Positions 8,583-18,325 of a stretch of DNA of 64,000 nt are shown piece after piece. The translations under genes were made by a program, and so were the position numbers. The notes beneath the pieces are model-generated. The model was not told where the DNA came from and searched no databases. It saw nothing but the letters and a program-made list of their open reading frames with translations. Source of the stretch: DAOTWA01 sp034435955 (GTDB lineage: Bacteria > Chloroflexota > Anaerolineae > Anaerolineales > Anaerolineaceae); NCBI GenBank assembly GCA_034435955.1, contig DAOTWA010000054.1:1-64000 (forward strand), written 5' to 3'. How positions within the stretch are numbered: the first letter of the stretch is position 1; each line of letters begins with the position of its first letter.

Positions 8583-8625
8583 ATCAGCGAGGGTCTTATC
8601 TGCCAGGAACTTCGCGAGGGCAGAT

Positions 8626-9141
8626 TCAGGCGGACGGTTTTTTCTTCTGGATTTGACCGGCATGCAGCTCAACCGGCAGGTGGCGGGAACTGAGCATCTT
8701 CAGCAAAATGCGCACGCGCTCGCTGCCTGGCAGGCGCACATCGAAGATGCCTTCGTAGCCAGCGAAAGGACCGTCGTGAATGACGATCGGGTCGCCGTGG
8801 TGCAGCTCAGCGAAAAGCTCCCCGCCGGCTGCGGCGATCTCTTCGACCCGCTGGCGGATGGCATGGATGAGCGCATCGGGGACGATGGCGGCCTCTCCTC
8901 CAAAGGTCACCAGTCCGCTTGAAAAAGGCATCCATTGGAACAATGAAAGACCGGTGGCCTCGATATCCACGTGGACAAACATGTATCCGGGGAAATACGG
9001 TCGAATCTTGCGGGAGCGCGGATTTACCGGCTGGACACGCAGGCGCGGATAAAATACCTGGATGCCGTGACTCTCGACCTGGCGGGCGAGTATCTCCTCT
9101 TTGTGTGGGTGGCTGTGGAGGGTGTACCAGTGAATGGGCAT
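8626..9141 (-). CDS. NusG/RfaH-family transcription elongation factor
   Basis: A 171-residue protein with the NGN domain followed by a KOW domain. The NGN region starts HWYTLHSHPHKEE and contains the hallmark RPYFPGYMFVHVD; the KOW region is GDPIVIHDGPFAGYEGIF near residue 115-132. NusG-family proteins bind the RNA polymerase clamp and alter pausing and termination. The divergence from housekeeping NusG and the isolated location suggest a specialised paralogue of the RfaH/LoaP kind, although such factors usually sit next to the long operon they control, and none is obvious here. It lies 131 nt downstream of the CPBP gene on the same strand. Confidence 0.82.
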   Translation of the reverse strand: MPIHWYTLHSHPHKEEILARQVESHGIQVFYPRLRVQPVNPRSRKIRPYFPGYMFVHVDIEATGLSLFQWMPFSSGLVTFGGEAAIVPDALIHAIRQRVEEIAAAGGELFAELHHGDPIVIHDGPFAGYEGIFDVRLPGSERVRILLKMLSSRHLPVELHAGQIQKKKPSA

Positions 9142-9272
9142 TGTTTAACGGTTGAATTGGGTCAGACTGGCTTCCGCAACTGAAATACCGCCTGCAGCGG
9201 GGCTCGGGTCTATGAATTATACCTTCATCCATGCCGGCATGCAGATTCATGAGGCGGCTGGTGGAATTTGGA

Positions 9273-10190
9273 TCATGAGCCGGCGATCTGGTCCGTGCCG
9301 GCAGGCGTACGGCTTTCACGGAAAAAGAACACCAGGATGAATACGAGCGCCGCAGCCAGCCAGCCCGCCAGATTGTAGACTGGGTCGATGTACTGGCTGG
9401 TAAATATAGAGGGGGTGGGGAGCGGACTGTTCACGTAATTGGCGATCGAGGCGGCAAATAGATTGTTAGAGGCGTGTACGCCTAAGGCCAGCTCAAGGCG
9501 GTTATCGCGCAGCGTCAACCAGGCCATGAATGCGCCGAAGCCAAAGTAATACAGCATCACCAGCACGAAACTGCTGGCTACCTCTGGGTTGGCAGCGTGG
9601 GGTAAAGCGAAGAGAAAGCCGGAAAGGAAAATCAAAAATGCGGGGTTGCGTGAGATCAACCCGCCGGCCTGGATCAGATAACCGCGGAAAAACAGCTCCT
9701 CCGCTGAGGTCTGCACGGGGGTGAGCACAAGCACGAAAGGCAGGAAGAGCAGGAAGCGGGCTGGATCGAAGGTGAAGAGGTAACGGCCAGGGTAAAGCAG
9801 CGCCTCGGCCAGGCTGACCGCAGCGCTCAGTCCCAGCCAGAGGGCAAATCCCTGCAGGGCGCGGCCCCAATCCATGCGGCCGGCCGGATCAATCAGGGTG
9901 ATGAGCGGCCGGCGGTGGATCCAACGGACTGCCAGCCAGATACCAATGAAAAACGCCACGAAACTGAAGCTTAGCAATAAGTACGAAACGAGCGGGTGCA
10001 CCCCCGGAAGGAGCGCGCTCCCCGCGACGGGCTGCGCGGATTCGCCTCGCACGGCAAAAAACAACTGCACGACGGTGAGAGGAATGCTGCCGATGATCAA
10101 CCAGAAGAAAAAGATCAGCAGCAGAGCCGCGAGGTAGCGCAGGCGGCGGTTCTTGCCCTTCGATACGAGGTCTAAATAGGTAGTACCCAT
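9273..10190 (-). CDS. CPBP-family intramembrane glutamic protease
   Basis: A 305-residue integral membrane protein with about eight hydrophobic segments. The CPBP (Abi) signatures are present: EELFFRGYLIQ (EExxxR) and FALPHAANPE (FxxxH). Relatives are the eukaryotic Rce1 CAAX protease and bacterial immunity or processing proteases; the substrate cannot be inferred here. The N terminus is short and cytoplasmic. It is transcribed divergently from the SLC13-type permease gene, with a 150-nt shared promoter region, and lies upstream of the NusG-like gene. Confidence 0.85.
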   Translation of the reverse strand: MGTTYLDLVSKGKNRRLRYLAALLLIFFFWLIIGSIPLTVVQLFFAVRGESAQPVAGSALLPGVHPLVSYLLLSFSFVAFFIGIWLAVRWIHRRPLITLIDPAGRMDWGRALQGFALWLGLSAAVSLAEALLYPGRYLFTFDPARFLLFLPFVLVLTPVQTSAEELFFRGYLIQAGGLISRNPAFLIFLSGFLFALPHAANPEVASSFVLVMLYYFGFGAFMAWLTLRDNRLELALGVHASNNLFAASIANYVNSPLPTPSIFTSQYIDPVYNLAGWLAAALVFILVFFFRESRTPAGTDQIAGS

Positions 10191-10340
10191 GAAGTGCGCT
10201 CCATTGGTCAGGCTGTGGTTATGGATAGATTATAGTATCTGATAGGGCGGTTGAATGAATATTTGTTGAAGGCTGCCTTGATCCGGTGTATCATTCAAGG
10301 CGCCGTCAGATATTGATAGATGCCGTGCGGGGAGAATGGA

Positions 10341-12179
10341 ATGTCGTTTGCTCAGATATTCGTGATCGTGGCGCTGGCCATCCCGATTTTCCTGGCTGTG
10401 TGGGATAAATTGCGCATCGACATCGCCGCTCTGGCGATTGCGCTCATCCTCGGCGCTGGCCAATTCTTTGGCCTTGGCGTCCTTGGGCCGGCCGGTCAGC
10501 CGTCACAAGCTATCAAGGCCATCGAGGGCTTCAGCCAGCCAACGGTCATCATTCTGATCAGTCTGTTCATACTGACACGCGCATTGGACAAGTCGGGTGT
10601 GACGCGTTGGGTGGCCAATCGCATTATTCGGGTTGGTGGGAACTCCGAAAGCCGGATGATCGCTTTACTGGCAGGCACTACGGCGGTCTTCTCGCTATTC
10701 ATGAATAATCTGGCGGCGGGCGCGCTGATGTTGTCGCCGGCCATTGAAATTTCGCGGCGCACCGGGATCAAGCCCAGCAAACTGCTGATACCGGTGGCTT
10801 ACGGCAGTCTGCTGGGCGGAGTGGCCACTTATCTGACCACCGCGAATATCATCGTCAGCGATTTACTCCGGATCGCCCAACCGCCGCAGAGCGCGGTTGG
10901 TTTTCGGGATTTCTTCCCAACCGGCGGTTTGATCGCGCTGGCCGGCATCCTCTACCTGGCGCTGGCCGGTCCGCGCCTGCTGCCTGACCGCGAGCCGGGG
11001 TACGGGGCGGTCATCCGCAATATTACCGGGAGCGAACTTGAGGATCACTATCAGTTGGGCGAGAGATTGTGGGAGGTGCAGGTTCTATCCGGGTCGCCGC
11101 TGAGCGGTAAAACGCTGGCGGAGAGCGGCATCGGCGGGCAGTTTGGCCTGACCGTGACGGCCATCTGGCGGGGGGAGCAGGCGATTTTCGCACCCTCCGT
11201 AAACCAGGTGATTCAGGAGGATGACGTCCTTGTGGTTGTCGGGCGCAAAGAACGGGTTGAACAAATGTGCCTACATGGAATGGCCAGAGGCCGATTCGCG
11301 GCCAACCAATACCTTACGCCGCAAGGTGTGATGGTGTACGAGGTGGTTCTGGCCCCACATTCCAGCGCGGAGGGCAAGACGCTCAAAGAGCTGGACTTTC
11401 GTCGGCGCTACGGTTTCACGGCAGCGGCTCTGAAGCGGGCGGACCGCAGCTTCAGGACGGATGTGGGCGATATTCCTCTGGCTTTCGGAGACACACTGCT
11501 GGTCTTAGGATCTCCGACCGAGCTGCGCAGGCTGCGACGCAGCCCGGATTTCTTTGTCCTGGAGCCCAATCCAGTGGATCTTCCGGTGGACGGGCCCAAG
11601 GCGGCTCTGACAGTTGCGGTGATCGCGGCGGCCATCGCCGCTTCCGTAGCGGGGGCGCCGACCTATCTGGCGATGCTGGCTGGCGCGCTGATCGCCGTTC
11701 TGGCGGGAGTTTTGAGCATGGAAGAGGCTTACCAGGCGGTGGAATGGCAGGCGGTCTTTTTGATCGCCGGGATGTACGCGGTCAGCGTGGCGATGGTAGA
11801 AACGGGATTGGCAGGAATGCTTGGTAATGGCATGATCGAAGTTACCCGACCGCTTGGACCATTGGCTCTGGCGGCGGGCGCTTACCTGCTCACCGCGCTG
11901 CTGACTCAGGTGATCGGCGGCCAGGTATCGGCGCTTGTGACCGGCCCGGTCACCATTAGCGCGGCGATCAGCATGGGCGTCAGTCCACAGGCGGTGGCTG
12001 TGGCTACGGCCATCGGCTGCTCGGCATCCTTCCTCACGCCCATTGCGCACCCGGTGAATATCCTGATGGTCGCACCGGGGAATTATTCTTTTGGGGATTT
12101 CTTCAAAATCGGCTGGCTGCTGACAGTAGTGAGCTTCGTCATGCTGCTGGTGGGATTGGTGCTATTCTGGCGGTTATAG
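10341..12179 (+). CDS. SLC13/DASS-type permease with two central RCK_C domains
   Basis: A 612-residue transporter. The N-terminal half has several membrane segments with the repeated pattern LAGTTAVFSLFMNNLAAGAL. The middle (about 235-410) contains two TrkA-C/RCK_C domains (VLSGSPLSGKTLAESGIGG and VLAPHSSAEGKTLKELDFR). The C-terminal half resumes the membrane domain with a second SSTVxP-like segment. Known relatives transport dicarboxylates, sulfate or similar anions with sodium; the substrate is not determined by sequence. I chose the ATG at 10341 over the one at 10320 because GGGGAGAA precedes it. Transcribed divergently from the CPBP gene. Confidence 0.85.
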   Translation: MSFAQIFVIVALAIPIFLAVWDKLRIDIAALAIALILGAGQFFGLGVLGPAGQPSQAIKAIEGFSQPTVIILISLFILTRALDKSGVTRWVANRIIRVGGNSESRMIALLAGTTAVFSLFMNNLAAGALMLSPAIEISRRTGIKPSKLLIPVAYGSLLGGVATYLTTANIIVSDLLRIAQPPQSAVGFRDFFPTGGLIALAGILYLALAGPRLLPDREPGYGAVIRNITGSELEDHYQLGERLWEVQVLSGSPLSGKTLAESGIGGQFGLTVTAIWRGEQAIFAPSVNQVIQEDDVLVVVGRKERVEQMCLHGMARGRFAANQYLTPQGVMVYEVVLAPHSSAEGKTLKELDFRRRYGFTAAALKRADRSFRTDVGDIPLAFGDTLLVLGSPTELRRLRRSPDFFVLEPNPVDLPVDGPKAALTVAVIAAAIAASVAGAPTYLAMLAGALIAVLAGVLSMEEAYQAVEWQAVFLIAGMYAVSVAMVETGLAGMLGNGMIEVTRPLGPLALAAGAYLLTALLTQVIGGQVSALVTGPVTISAAISMGVSPQAVAVATAIGCSASFLTPIAHPVNILMVAPGNYSFGDFFKIGWLLTVVSFVMLLVGLVLFWRL

Positions 12180-12357
12180 GCGGTTGGGAAATGGCCTTCT
12201 GGAAACCCCAGTTTGATCAGTCTTGCAAAGCTTTGAGGATTATTTGGCCAATGGATCGTGCAGAGACGCTATGCCTGAACGGGAGAATCCCGTCTCCATC
12301 AGCCCCGATGTTATAGAACCATCTTCCTTTTTTTCTGGCAAACTTCGGTTAACGAAA

Positions 12358-13956
12358 TCAGACCTCGCCGCAGAGATAGACATCCAGACCAAGCTCACGC
12401 AGGGCGGCTGCTTTGGCGTACAGGCCGCGGCGAGCATCCTCCAGACTTGGGGCATAAACAACCTGGATATGGTTGGATTGGTGGCGCGCCATCATTTGGT
12501 CGCGGGTGATGCCACGAAGCAGCAGATGCATCATCGGCCACTGGGGAGTGGTTAGCCGCCAGAGCTCCTGGATCTCGGCTTCGGGGAGTTTGACCGCCTG
12601 GCCAATGCCCAGGTCGCAGTTGAGGCGATTGCCTTTGATGAAGATGCGACTCCATACCACCCAGCCAGGCTTGCTGATACCCTTGATGGTACCGCCGCCC
12701 AGGGGGAAATACATGGCTGGCTGGCGCTCACTGATTGCGCTGCGGTAGCCATTTTCCAGGTGCGCAGGCGGCACGGCACCCGAGATTTCCAGCACCCAGA
12801 CGAAGCCTTTGGCTTGAGGCAGATCATACTCGCGCCCCCAGCGCAGATCATGAAGGGTGGTCTCAGGCGAAAAACCGAGCCGTCGCCAAAGCCGATAAGT
12901 AATTAGGGCGTCCAGTCCGGCGCACTCATCGACTTCGTTGAAGTGGGGCAAGGCTTCGCCAGCGTACAGCTCAACGCCGGTACCTTCGCGGGTTACCGGA
13001 GGCCGCTCGACGTTATTGAGCAACCCTTCCACCAGATCGGATGCCGGGGTGAGGTCCTTCAAGCCCTGCTGGTATTGGATGCCGATGGCGGCGCAGCCGA
13101 ACTCATCGGCGATGCGCAGGGCAGCAATATACATCTTACACTGCTCCAAAATCTGGGACTCGGTCAATTCATTGGTCGCATCGTTGCCGAGATTAAAACG
13201 CATACCACGTCCAAGAAGCCATTTGTATACCGCGCGCGCTTCTGCATCGGAGACGGTGCGCATCCTGGCATACAAGGCTGACTGCGACAGGCGCTCTTTG
13301 AATCCGCCGAGGGGGTTAAGAAGCTCGTCGGGGATGATGGCATTGTACATGCCCATGCAGCCTTCGTCGAACACACCCAAGATGAACTGGTTTTGCCTCA
13401 GCTCTTGGGCGAATTTTGCGCCAATCTCGACCGCGCCGTTCTGTGATGGGGTTGGCTCGAACTTATGCACATGAGAAATATTATGACGCACCTGGCCTTC
13501 TTTTAGCCAGCTTCTCAGCCCGGAGAGAAAGAAGTCATCTTTGAAGTTTTCGCTCCACAATGAGGAGTAAGGTACGCCAGCTTTGGTCAACGAGGCGTTC
13601 AGGTTGAGCAAGCCGACCAGACCAGGCCAGGTACCACTCCAGTTAGCCACAGTGAGGATCGGCCCGTGGTGAGCCATCAGTCCGGGCAGAATGTGATGGC
13701 TGTATTGCCATACGGCTTCGGCGACGATGACGGGTGCGTCTTTTGGGATGGAGTGGAACACTTTCATGCCGTATTTCTGGCTGTCGATAAAGCCGTGTTT
13801 CTTGATCGGATCATAAGGATGGGCGCGCTGAATTTGCGCGCCTTCCGCTTTGACCGCTTCGATCAGTTCGGCCTCCATGGCCGCCTGAGCCTCCTGACAG
13901 CTTTGGTTGGCTGAGAGGCGTAAATCGCCATTGGCGACGAGGTAAATGGTATCCAT
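12358..13956 (-). CDS. L-fucose/L-arabinose isomerase-family protein
   Basis: A 532-residue protein of the fucose isomerase family. Supporting blocks are TVANWSGTWPGLVGLLNL, GVFDEGCMGMYNAIIPDEL (containing the likely metal-binding glutamate), GIQYQQGLKDLTPASDLVEG, and FNEVDECAGLDAL. These enzymes interconvert aldoses and ketoses using Mn2+. The ATG at 13956 is preceded by a good AGGAGGT; upstream in-frame codons lie in the permease gap and are rejected. It is the last gene of a sugar ABC operon, and a FucU-type mutarotase lies divergently at the other end, so a 6-deoxyhexose or pentose substrate is likely. The exact sugar is inference. Confidence 0.82.
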   Translation of the reverse strand: MDTIYLVANGDLRLSANQSCQEAQAAMEAELIEAVKAEGAQIQRAHPYDPIKKHGFIDSQKYGMKVFHSIPKDAPVIVAEAVWQYSHHILPGLMAHHGPILTVANWSGTWPGLVGLLNLNASLTKAGVPYSSLWSENFKDDFFLSGLRSWLKEGQVRHNISHVHKFEPTPSQNGAVEIGAKFAQELRQNQFILGVFDEGCMGMYNAIIPDELLNPLGGFKERLSQSALYARMRTVSDAEARAVYKWLLGRGMRFNLGNDATNELTESQILEQCKMYIAALRIADEFGCAAIGIQYQQGLKDLTPASDLVEGLLNNVERPPVTREGTGVELYAGEALPHFNEVDECAGLDALITYRLWRRLGFSPETTLHDLRWGREYDLPQAKGFVWVLEISGAVPPAHLENGYRSAISERQPAMYFPLGGGTIKGISKPGWVVWSRIFIKGNRLNCDLGIGQAVKLPEAEIQELWRLTTPQWPMMHLLLRGITRDQMMARHQSNHIQVVYAPSLEDARRGLYAKAAALRELGLDVYLCGEV

Positions 13957-13997
13957 GTAAAACCTCCTGACAATCCAGGAAATATGGATTTGATCAA

Positions 13998-15032
13998 TTA
14001 TCCCTTCACAGCACCGACCAGGAAGCCACGAGCGATGTAACGCTCGAGAACAATGGCCATGATGATGACAGGAACAATCATGATCAGGATCAAAACCGAC
14101 ATATACCACCACTGCGGGCCACGGGTTGCATTCTGGGCGGCTACCGTCAGGGGAAGGGTTTGGGCTTTGGCAATGGTCAGGAAGAGCGCCAGCAGATATT
14201 CATTCCAGGCGAAAACCAAGACAAACAAGAATGTGGCAATCAAGCCAGGAACTGCCAGCGGCAAGACAATAGACCAGAATATGCGGTAAGGTGTAGCGCC
14301 ATCGATGGATGCGTTCTCCTCTAACTCGAGAGGAATTGTTTGGAAGTAATCCCGCATCAGCCAGACGACAATGGGCAGGTTGATGGCGGTGTAGGTAATG
14401 ATCAGCGCTGTCCAAGTGTCGAGCAGTCCGAGTCGCTGGAAGAGGATATAAATCGGTATGACCACCGCAACGGGTGGGAGCATGCGCTGCGAAATCAGCC
14501 AAAAGGCGATATCGTTGTTCCCCAGCGATCGGCGAAAACGCCGGCCAATGGTCTGCCACAAGAGGACGAACACGACCAGGGCAACAGCGATACCTATCTG
14601 CCAAGGCGTGCCTAGAGTGACCAAGACGATTGCCAGGGCGATACAGCCGATAAAGGACAGGATCGTACCCAGGCGAGGCTTATAGGTGAAGCGCGTCAGC
14701 CCATAGGCGGCTGTGGAGCCAAACAGGAGTGTGAAGAAAGTGCTGGTCAGTGAGACGACCACGGTATTAAGATAAGGGCGAAAAGTATCATTAGCCAGAT
14801 CGAAGAAGATGTAATGCCAGTTTTCCAATGTAGGCTGGAAATCGATGAAGGGCAGGTAAGCTGGACCGCTATTGACCGTGAGAGGGGTCTTGAATGAAGT
14901 GATGAACAGCCAATAAAGCGGGAACAATACGACCAGCGACCAGCCGATCAGTACAATATAGGAGCCTATCATCCCTAATGTAGAAGGGGTATTGATTGAG
15001 CGGTAACGCCGCATAGCGGATCGGATTTTCAT
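13998..15032 (-). CDS. Carbohydrate ABC transporter permease (MalG/UgpE type)
   Basis: A 344-residue inner-membrane permease. The EAA loop that contacts the ATPase is ELEENASIDGATPYRIFWSI followed by VLPLAVPGL. It is longer than typical MalG-like proteins (about 280) because of extra hydrophobic segments after TRFTYKPRLG, around residues 125-165. It overlaps the upstream permease gene by 4 nt (ATGA), so the two are co-translated. It lies 41 nt before the isomerase gene. Confidence 0.92.
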   Translation of the reverse strand: MKIRSAMRRYRSINTPSTLGMIGSYIVLIGWSLVVLFPLYWLFITSFKTPLTVNSGPAYLPFIDFQPTLENWHYIFFDLANDTFRPYLNTVVVSLTSTFFTLLFGSTAAYGLTRFTYKPRLGTILSFIGCIALAIVLVTLGTPWQIGIAVALVVFVLLWQTIGRRFRRSLGNNDIAFWLISQRMLPPVAVVIPIYILFQRLGLLDTWTALIITYTAINLPIVVWLMRDYFQTIPLELEENASIDGATPYRIFWSIVLPLAVPGLIATFLFVLVFAWNEYLLALFLTIAKAQTLPLTVAAQNATRGPQWWYMSVLILIMIVPVIIMAIVLERYIARGFLVGAVKG

Positions 15033-16207
15033 AGCACTTTCACCGCCCGTGAACGGAGCAGGTTCACATAACTCAGGCCTACGAACGTAACCACGAAGAG
15101 CAAGATGTAGGCGACTGCGGCCGAACTGCCGATGTCGAGGTTTCGCCAGTAAATATAGGCTTGCAGAGTTAATGATTCGGTAGCAGTCCCCGGACCTCCG
15201 TTGGTGAGCACGTTAGGCAAGTCCACGATTTTGAAAGCTTCGATCATGCGGATCAATACCAGGGTCATGGAGACGGGCAGGATATCCGGCAGGGTCAGGT
15301 AGCGAAATACCTGCCATGAATTCGCGCCGTCAACGTAGGCGGCTTCAATATGTTCGACTGATTGGGATTCGAGCGCAGCCACCAGGACGATAAACATGAA
15401 GGGAGTCCACTGCCAGGTATCGCCGATCATGACTGCTGCCCGCGCACCCCAGGGAACGGTCACCCAAGAGAAATTGGCCAGTCCCAACGCATTCCATATG
15501 GGGAGGAAAGGTCCTTTCACCGTATCGGTCAGCATGCGGAAGAGGTAAGCCACACCCACGGGGGTGATCATCATTGGGATAAGGAAGACCACCCGGAAGA
15601 AACGCCGTCCAGGGATGTGCTGCGTGCACAAGATAGCCAATAACAACCCCAGGGCGTACTGAACGGTAATGTCAACAAAAACGTATAGTAGAGTGACGGT
15701 CAGCGCGCCAGGACGACCATCCGGGATAATGGTGAAAATAACGAGCCAAATAGCGGCGAGAGCGATTAAGGAAACGATTATTCTGGCTGCCAAGCCACCG
15801 CCGGTCACCTCTTCGCTGCGGATATAGCGGGCGAGCAGCCAAAAAACGAAGGCGGCCGCCAGCGCAAAGATGAGCCAGGCCAGCCAGTTAACATTTGTGA
15901 TCGCACCGAGGGTCTCATCATGGTACATACCGAACAAGACGTTCGCGTAGTTCTGCAAGCCCACGAAATTTAGCTTGAAGCCGCCGGGCACGAAGGTTAG
16001 CTGCACCAGAGAGAGATAAAGGGAAAGAATGAGGGGTAGGATGGAGATAAACAAGACGAGCACCACCGCCGGCATGACAAACATAGCCGGAGCGGAATGC
16101 TCGAGACGGCCTGTGAGAATCGCGCGCCGTTCCACTTTTTCTTGAGGTAAGGTCTCAAGGCCCGGTCCGGACTGGACCGGACCTTGAGTTTTTTCATCGA
16201 TCGTCAT
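15029..16207 (-). CDS. Carbohydrate ABC transporter permease (MalF/UgpA type)
   Basis: A 392-residue permease partner of the next gene. The EAA loop is EHIEAAYVDGANSWQVFRYL followed by TLPDILP. An unusually long region of extra membrane segments (roughly residues 110-200) separates the N-terminal helix from the core, matching the insertion seen in the partner permease. It starts 6 nt after the binding-protein gene and overlaps the next permease by 4 nt. Confidence 0.92.
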   Translation of the reverse strand: MTIDEKTQGPVQSGPGLETLPQEKVERRAILTGRLEHSAPAMFVMPAVVLVLFISILPLILSLYLSLVQLTFVPGGFKLNFVGLQNYANVLFGMYHDETLGAITNVNWLAWLIFALAAAFVFWLLARYIRSEEVTGGGLAARIIVSLIALAAIWLVIFTIIPDGRPGALTVTLLYVFVDITVQYALGLLLAILCTQHIPGRRFFRVVFLIPMMITPVGVAYLFRMLTDTVKGPFLPIWNALGLANFSWVTVPWGARAAVMIGDTWQWTPFMFIVLVAALESQSVEHIEAAYVDGANSWQVFRYLTLPDILPVSMTLVLIRMIEAFKIVDLPNVLTNGGPGTATESLTLQAYIYWRNLDIGSSAAVAYILLFVVTFVGLSYVNLLRSRAVKVL

Positions 16208-16213
16208 TCGAAA

Positions 16214-17827
16214 CTACCGAGTGACATTCAACGAGGCATCGTACACTTTTAATACCGTGTCTTTGCCGATCGTGTTGGTCAACTGGTCCCAGCCATCGGA
16301 GATCTGCTTGGCGCAGGTTTGGGCGTTGATTTCCCCGCCGAGGAATTGGGCCAGGGCAGTATCCAGAACGGTTCCCTCATAGCGTGCATTTTGGGGGATG
16401 CGCAGGTCAAGCACCATATTGGGGCTGCTAAGACTGGCCTGGATGGCACCGAGGTAGTTCTTTGCTCCATTCTCAGAAAAACCGGCAGCCAGCCAGGGAG
16501 CCAGGTTATCAAATTGGGACTGGCGGTATGGATTGAAGCCGGTTTTGCCCAAGGTGACATCGACGTCGGACTGCGCCGGAGCGCTCACATAGGAGAGGAA
16601 CGCAAACGCAGCCTTCTGCACCTCTGGCTTGGCGGCCTTGTTGATTGCGCCGGACCAACCGCCGTAGGCAGCAAAAGGAGCATGATTGACACCATCTGTT
16701 GCATACGGGCACGTGGTTGCATCGCAGGCTACCAACTTACCGGTGCTGCGGTCCAACACCTGCTTGGTTCCAGGGGTTATAACTGCACCAACCTGGTCGG
16801 AGGTGATCTTGGAGGTGGTCTTGTCGACAGCCAGAACGCCGACATCACCCCAATCCAGAGACAGAGCGCAGCGGCCGGAGGTGAACAGACCGCGCGAATC
16901 GCCAACGTCCTCGTTCAACTGGTCGGGTGGACCGAGTTTGGAGAGTTGCTGGTAGATGTTCAGCGCAGCGAGGCCGGCGTCATTGTTGATCAGCGGCTGC
17001 ATGGTTGAGGTATCAAAAAAAGCGCCCTGTGAAGTGCCCTTGGTCTGAAGGAAAGGCGCCAATATGGAAAGGAACATCCAATACGACTGCGCGCCGCGCT
17101 TCATGGCGATGCAAGAGCCGTAGCCCGGTTTGCCATCTGGGAAAGTTGCCCCCTGAAACTTCTTGGCGATAGCGATATAGTCGTCCCAGGTCTGCGGCGG
17201 TTGAAGGCCGGCAGCGTCCAGCAAATCTTTGCGGTAATAGACCATCTGAACATCGCCGTCCAATGGGATGTCGTACACATGACCCTGATAGCTGGCGGAG
17301 AAATCTCGGAAGTAAGGCAGGATATCGTTCCATTGAATGGTGGGATCATTCTTGACCATATCGGTCAGGTCGAGCAGATATCCGGCCGAAGCGAAATCAC
17401 CCATCCACTGGGGGTCATAAACGATGGCGTCATAACTGTTGGTGCCGGTAGAGAAGTCGGTCAAGATTTTGTTGTACAGGTCGCTAAAGGGAACAGTAAT
17501 GATATTGATCTTGGCGCCAGTAGCCTGTTCAAATTCAGGCGCATGCCGCTGCAAGGGCTCAGCAATCTGCGGACCAGTGAAGGTGACGATGTTCACGGTG
17601 ATGCCGCTGAAATTGCCTAAACTAGCAGTGGCGGCAGTCGTTGGGGTCGTTTGCCCGGCCGGAGCGGAAGTGGCGGCGGTCGTTTCAGTAGCCTGAGGGG
17701 CAGCGGTGGGCGCTTCGGTTTGTACGACGGCCTGGGTGGGGGCAACAGTCGTGGCGGCTGGACCACAGGCTGCAACCAGTAATGCCCCAAGCACGAGCCA
17801 TGTGCTCAGGGAAACGATGCGTTTCAT
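16214..17827 (-). CDS. Sugar-binding lipoprotein of ABC transporter
   Basis: A 537-residue extracellular solute-binding protein of the family 1 type. The signal peptide ends in the lipobox LVAAC, with lipidated Cys21, followed by a low-complexity Thr/Ala/Gln linker (about 22-70) typical of Chloroflexi binding proteins. DPQWMGDFASAGYLLDLTDM and YDIPLDGDVQMVYYRKDLLD are standard sugar-binding blocks. The ATG at 17827 follows AAGGAGGA; a start ten codons upstream would lie across that site. The operon encodes no ATPase, so a shared MalK/MsmK-type ATPase must be supplied from elsewhere. Confidence 0.92.
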   Translation of the reverse strand: MKRIVSLSTWLVLGALLVAACGPAATTVAPTQAVVQTEAPTAAPQATETTAATSAPAGQTTPTTAATASLGNFSGITVNIVTFTGPQIAEPLQRHAPEFEQATGAKINIITVPFSDLYNKILTDFSTGTNSYDAIVYDPQWMGDFASAGYLLDLTDMVKNDPTIQWNDILPYFRDFSASYQGHVYDIPLDGDVQMVYYRKDLLDAAGLQPPQTWDDYIAIAKKFQGATFPDGKPGYGSCIAMKRGAQSYWMFLSILAPFLQTKGTSQGAFFDTSTMQPLINNDAGLAALNIYQQLSKLGPPDQLNEDVGDSRGLFTSGRCALSLDWGDVGVLAVDKTTSKITSDQVGAVITPGTKQVLDRSTGKLVACDATTCPYATDGVNHAPFAAYGGWSGAINKAAKPEVQKAAFAFLSYVSAPAQSDVDVTLGKTGFNPYRQSQFDNLAPWLAAGFSENGAKNYLGAIQASLSSPNMVLDLRIPQNARYEGTVLDTALAQFLGGEINAQTCAKQISDGWDQLTNTIGKDTVLKVYDASLNVTR

Positions 17828-18171
17828 GGGCGGTCCTCCTTCTATATAACCTAACACTGTTTATTGGATGGTTTAGGTCATGGTTATTTGGATATTATTC
17901 TGGCAAATTCACCTCCTTTATGGTTTGCTGGGTGGAGACTGAGGGAATGGGAAACAGGAAAACCGGCCTCTTAGCCGGTCAAGAGAAAGTTGATTGCTTT
18001 ATTCAAACATCCGGACGCCCGCCAGTATTTTTTATCCATCTTGTTCTCGACACCTGGTCGATCAGCTACCGCTCTTTATCTGGCGCTTTGCCCCGCTCAA
18101 TGTTGGATTCGGTTCGCATACTACTGTAGTCAGTAATCAGGCATCCATCCTTATCGCAGACAAAAGAATAC

Positions 18172-18188
18172 CTTAAGGTTTCCTTAAG
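18172..18188. promoter_or_regulatory. Operator-like palindrome CTTAAGG-ttt-CCTTAAG
   Basis: A perfect 7-3-7 inverted repeat located 26 nt upstream of the -35 box of the FucU-type gene and about 345 bp upstream of the ABC operon start. It has the size and symmetry of a repressor or activator site; the binding protein is unknown. Confidence 0.45.
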
Positions 18189-18213
18189 CGTAGAGCCGGT
18201 ATTCCGCGCCCGC

Positions 18214-18242
18214 TTGTTCCTGGCAAAAGGCCATGCTATACT
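18214..18242 (+). promoter_or_regulatory. Promoter of the FucU-type mutarotase gene
   Basis: TTGTTC (18214-18219) and TATACT (18237-18242) are separated by 17 nt. Transcription would start near 18249, giving a leader of about 77 nt that ends with an AAGGAAGG ribosome binding site. Confidence 0.6.
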
Positions 18243-18325
18243 CCGGCAGGTGCATGGCAAAAGTTGCAGAGATTATCCTTTCCATGCAATGAATGCCCTG
18301 TTCCCCATAAAAGAAAGGAAGGCTC

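Larger units (their letters stand above)
17828..18325. other. Intergenic control region between divergent sugar genes
   Basis: About 500 bp with no supported gene. It holds the leader of the ABC operon on the minus strand, a short palindrome ACCGGC-ctctta-GCCGGT at 17962-17979, the CTTAAGG palindrome at 18172-18188 and the mutarotase promoter at 18214-18242. The length and the paired palindromes suggest that a regulator acts on both transcripts; no regulator gene is adjacent. Confidence 0.6.

Noticed and set aside
12279..12293. Small hairpin ACGGGA-gaa-TCCCGT considered as terminator
   Set aside because: Short stem without a T-run; too weak to call.
12223..12555. 110-residue plus-strand open frame
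   Set aside because: It overlaps the 3' end of the isomerase gene and shows no family pattern.
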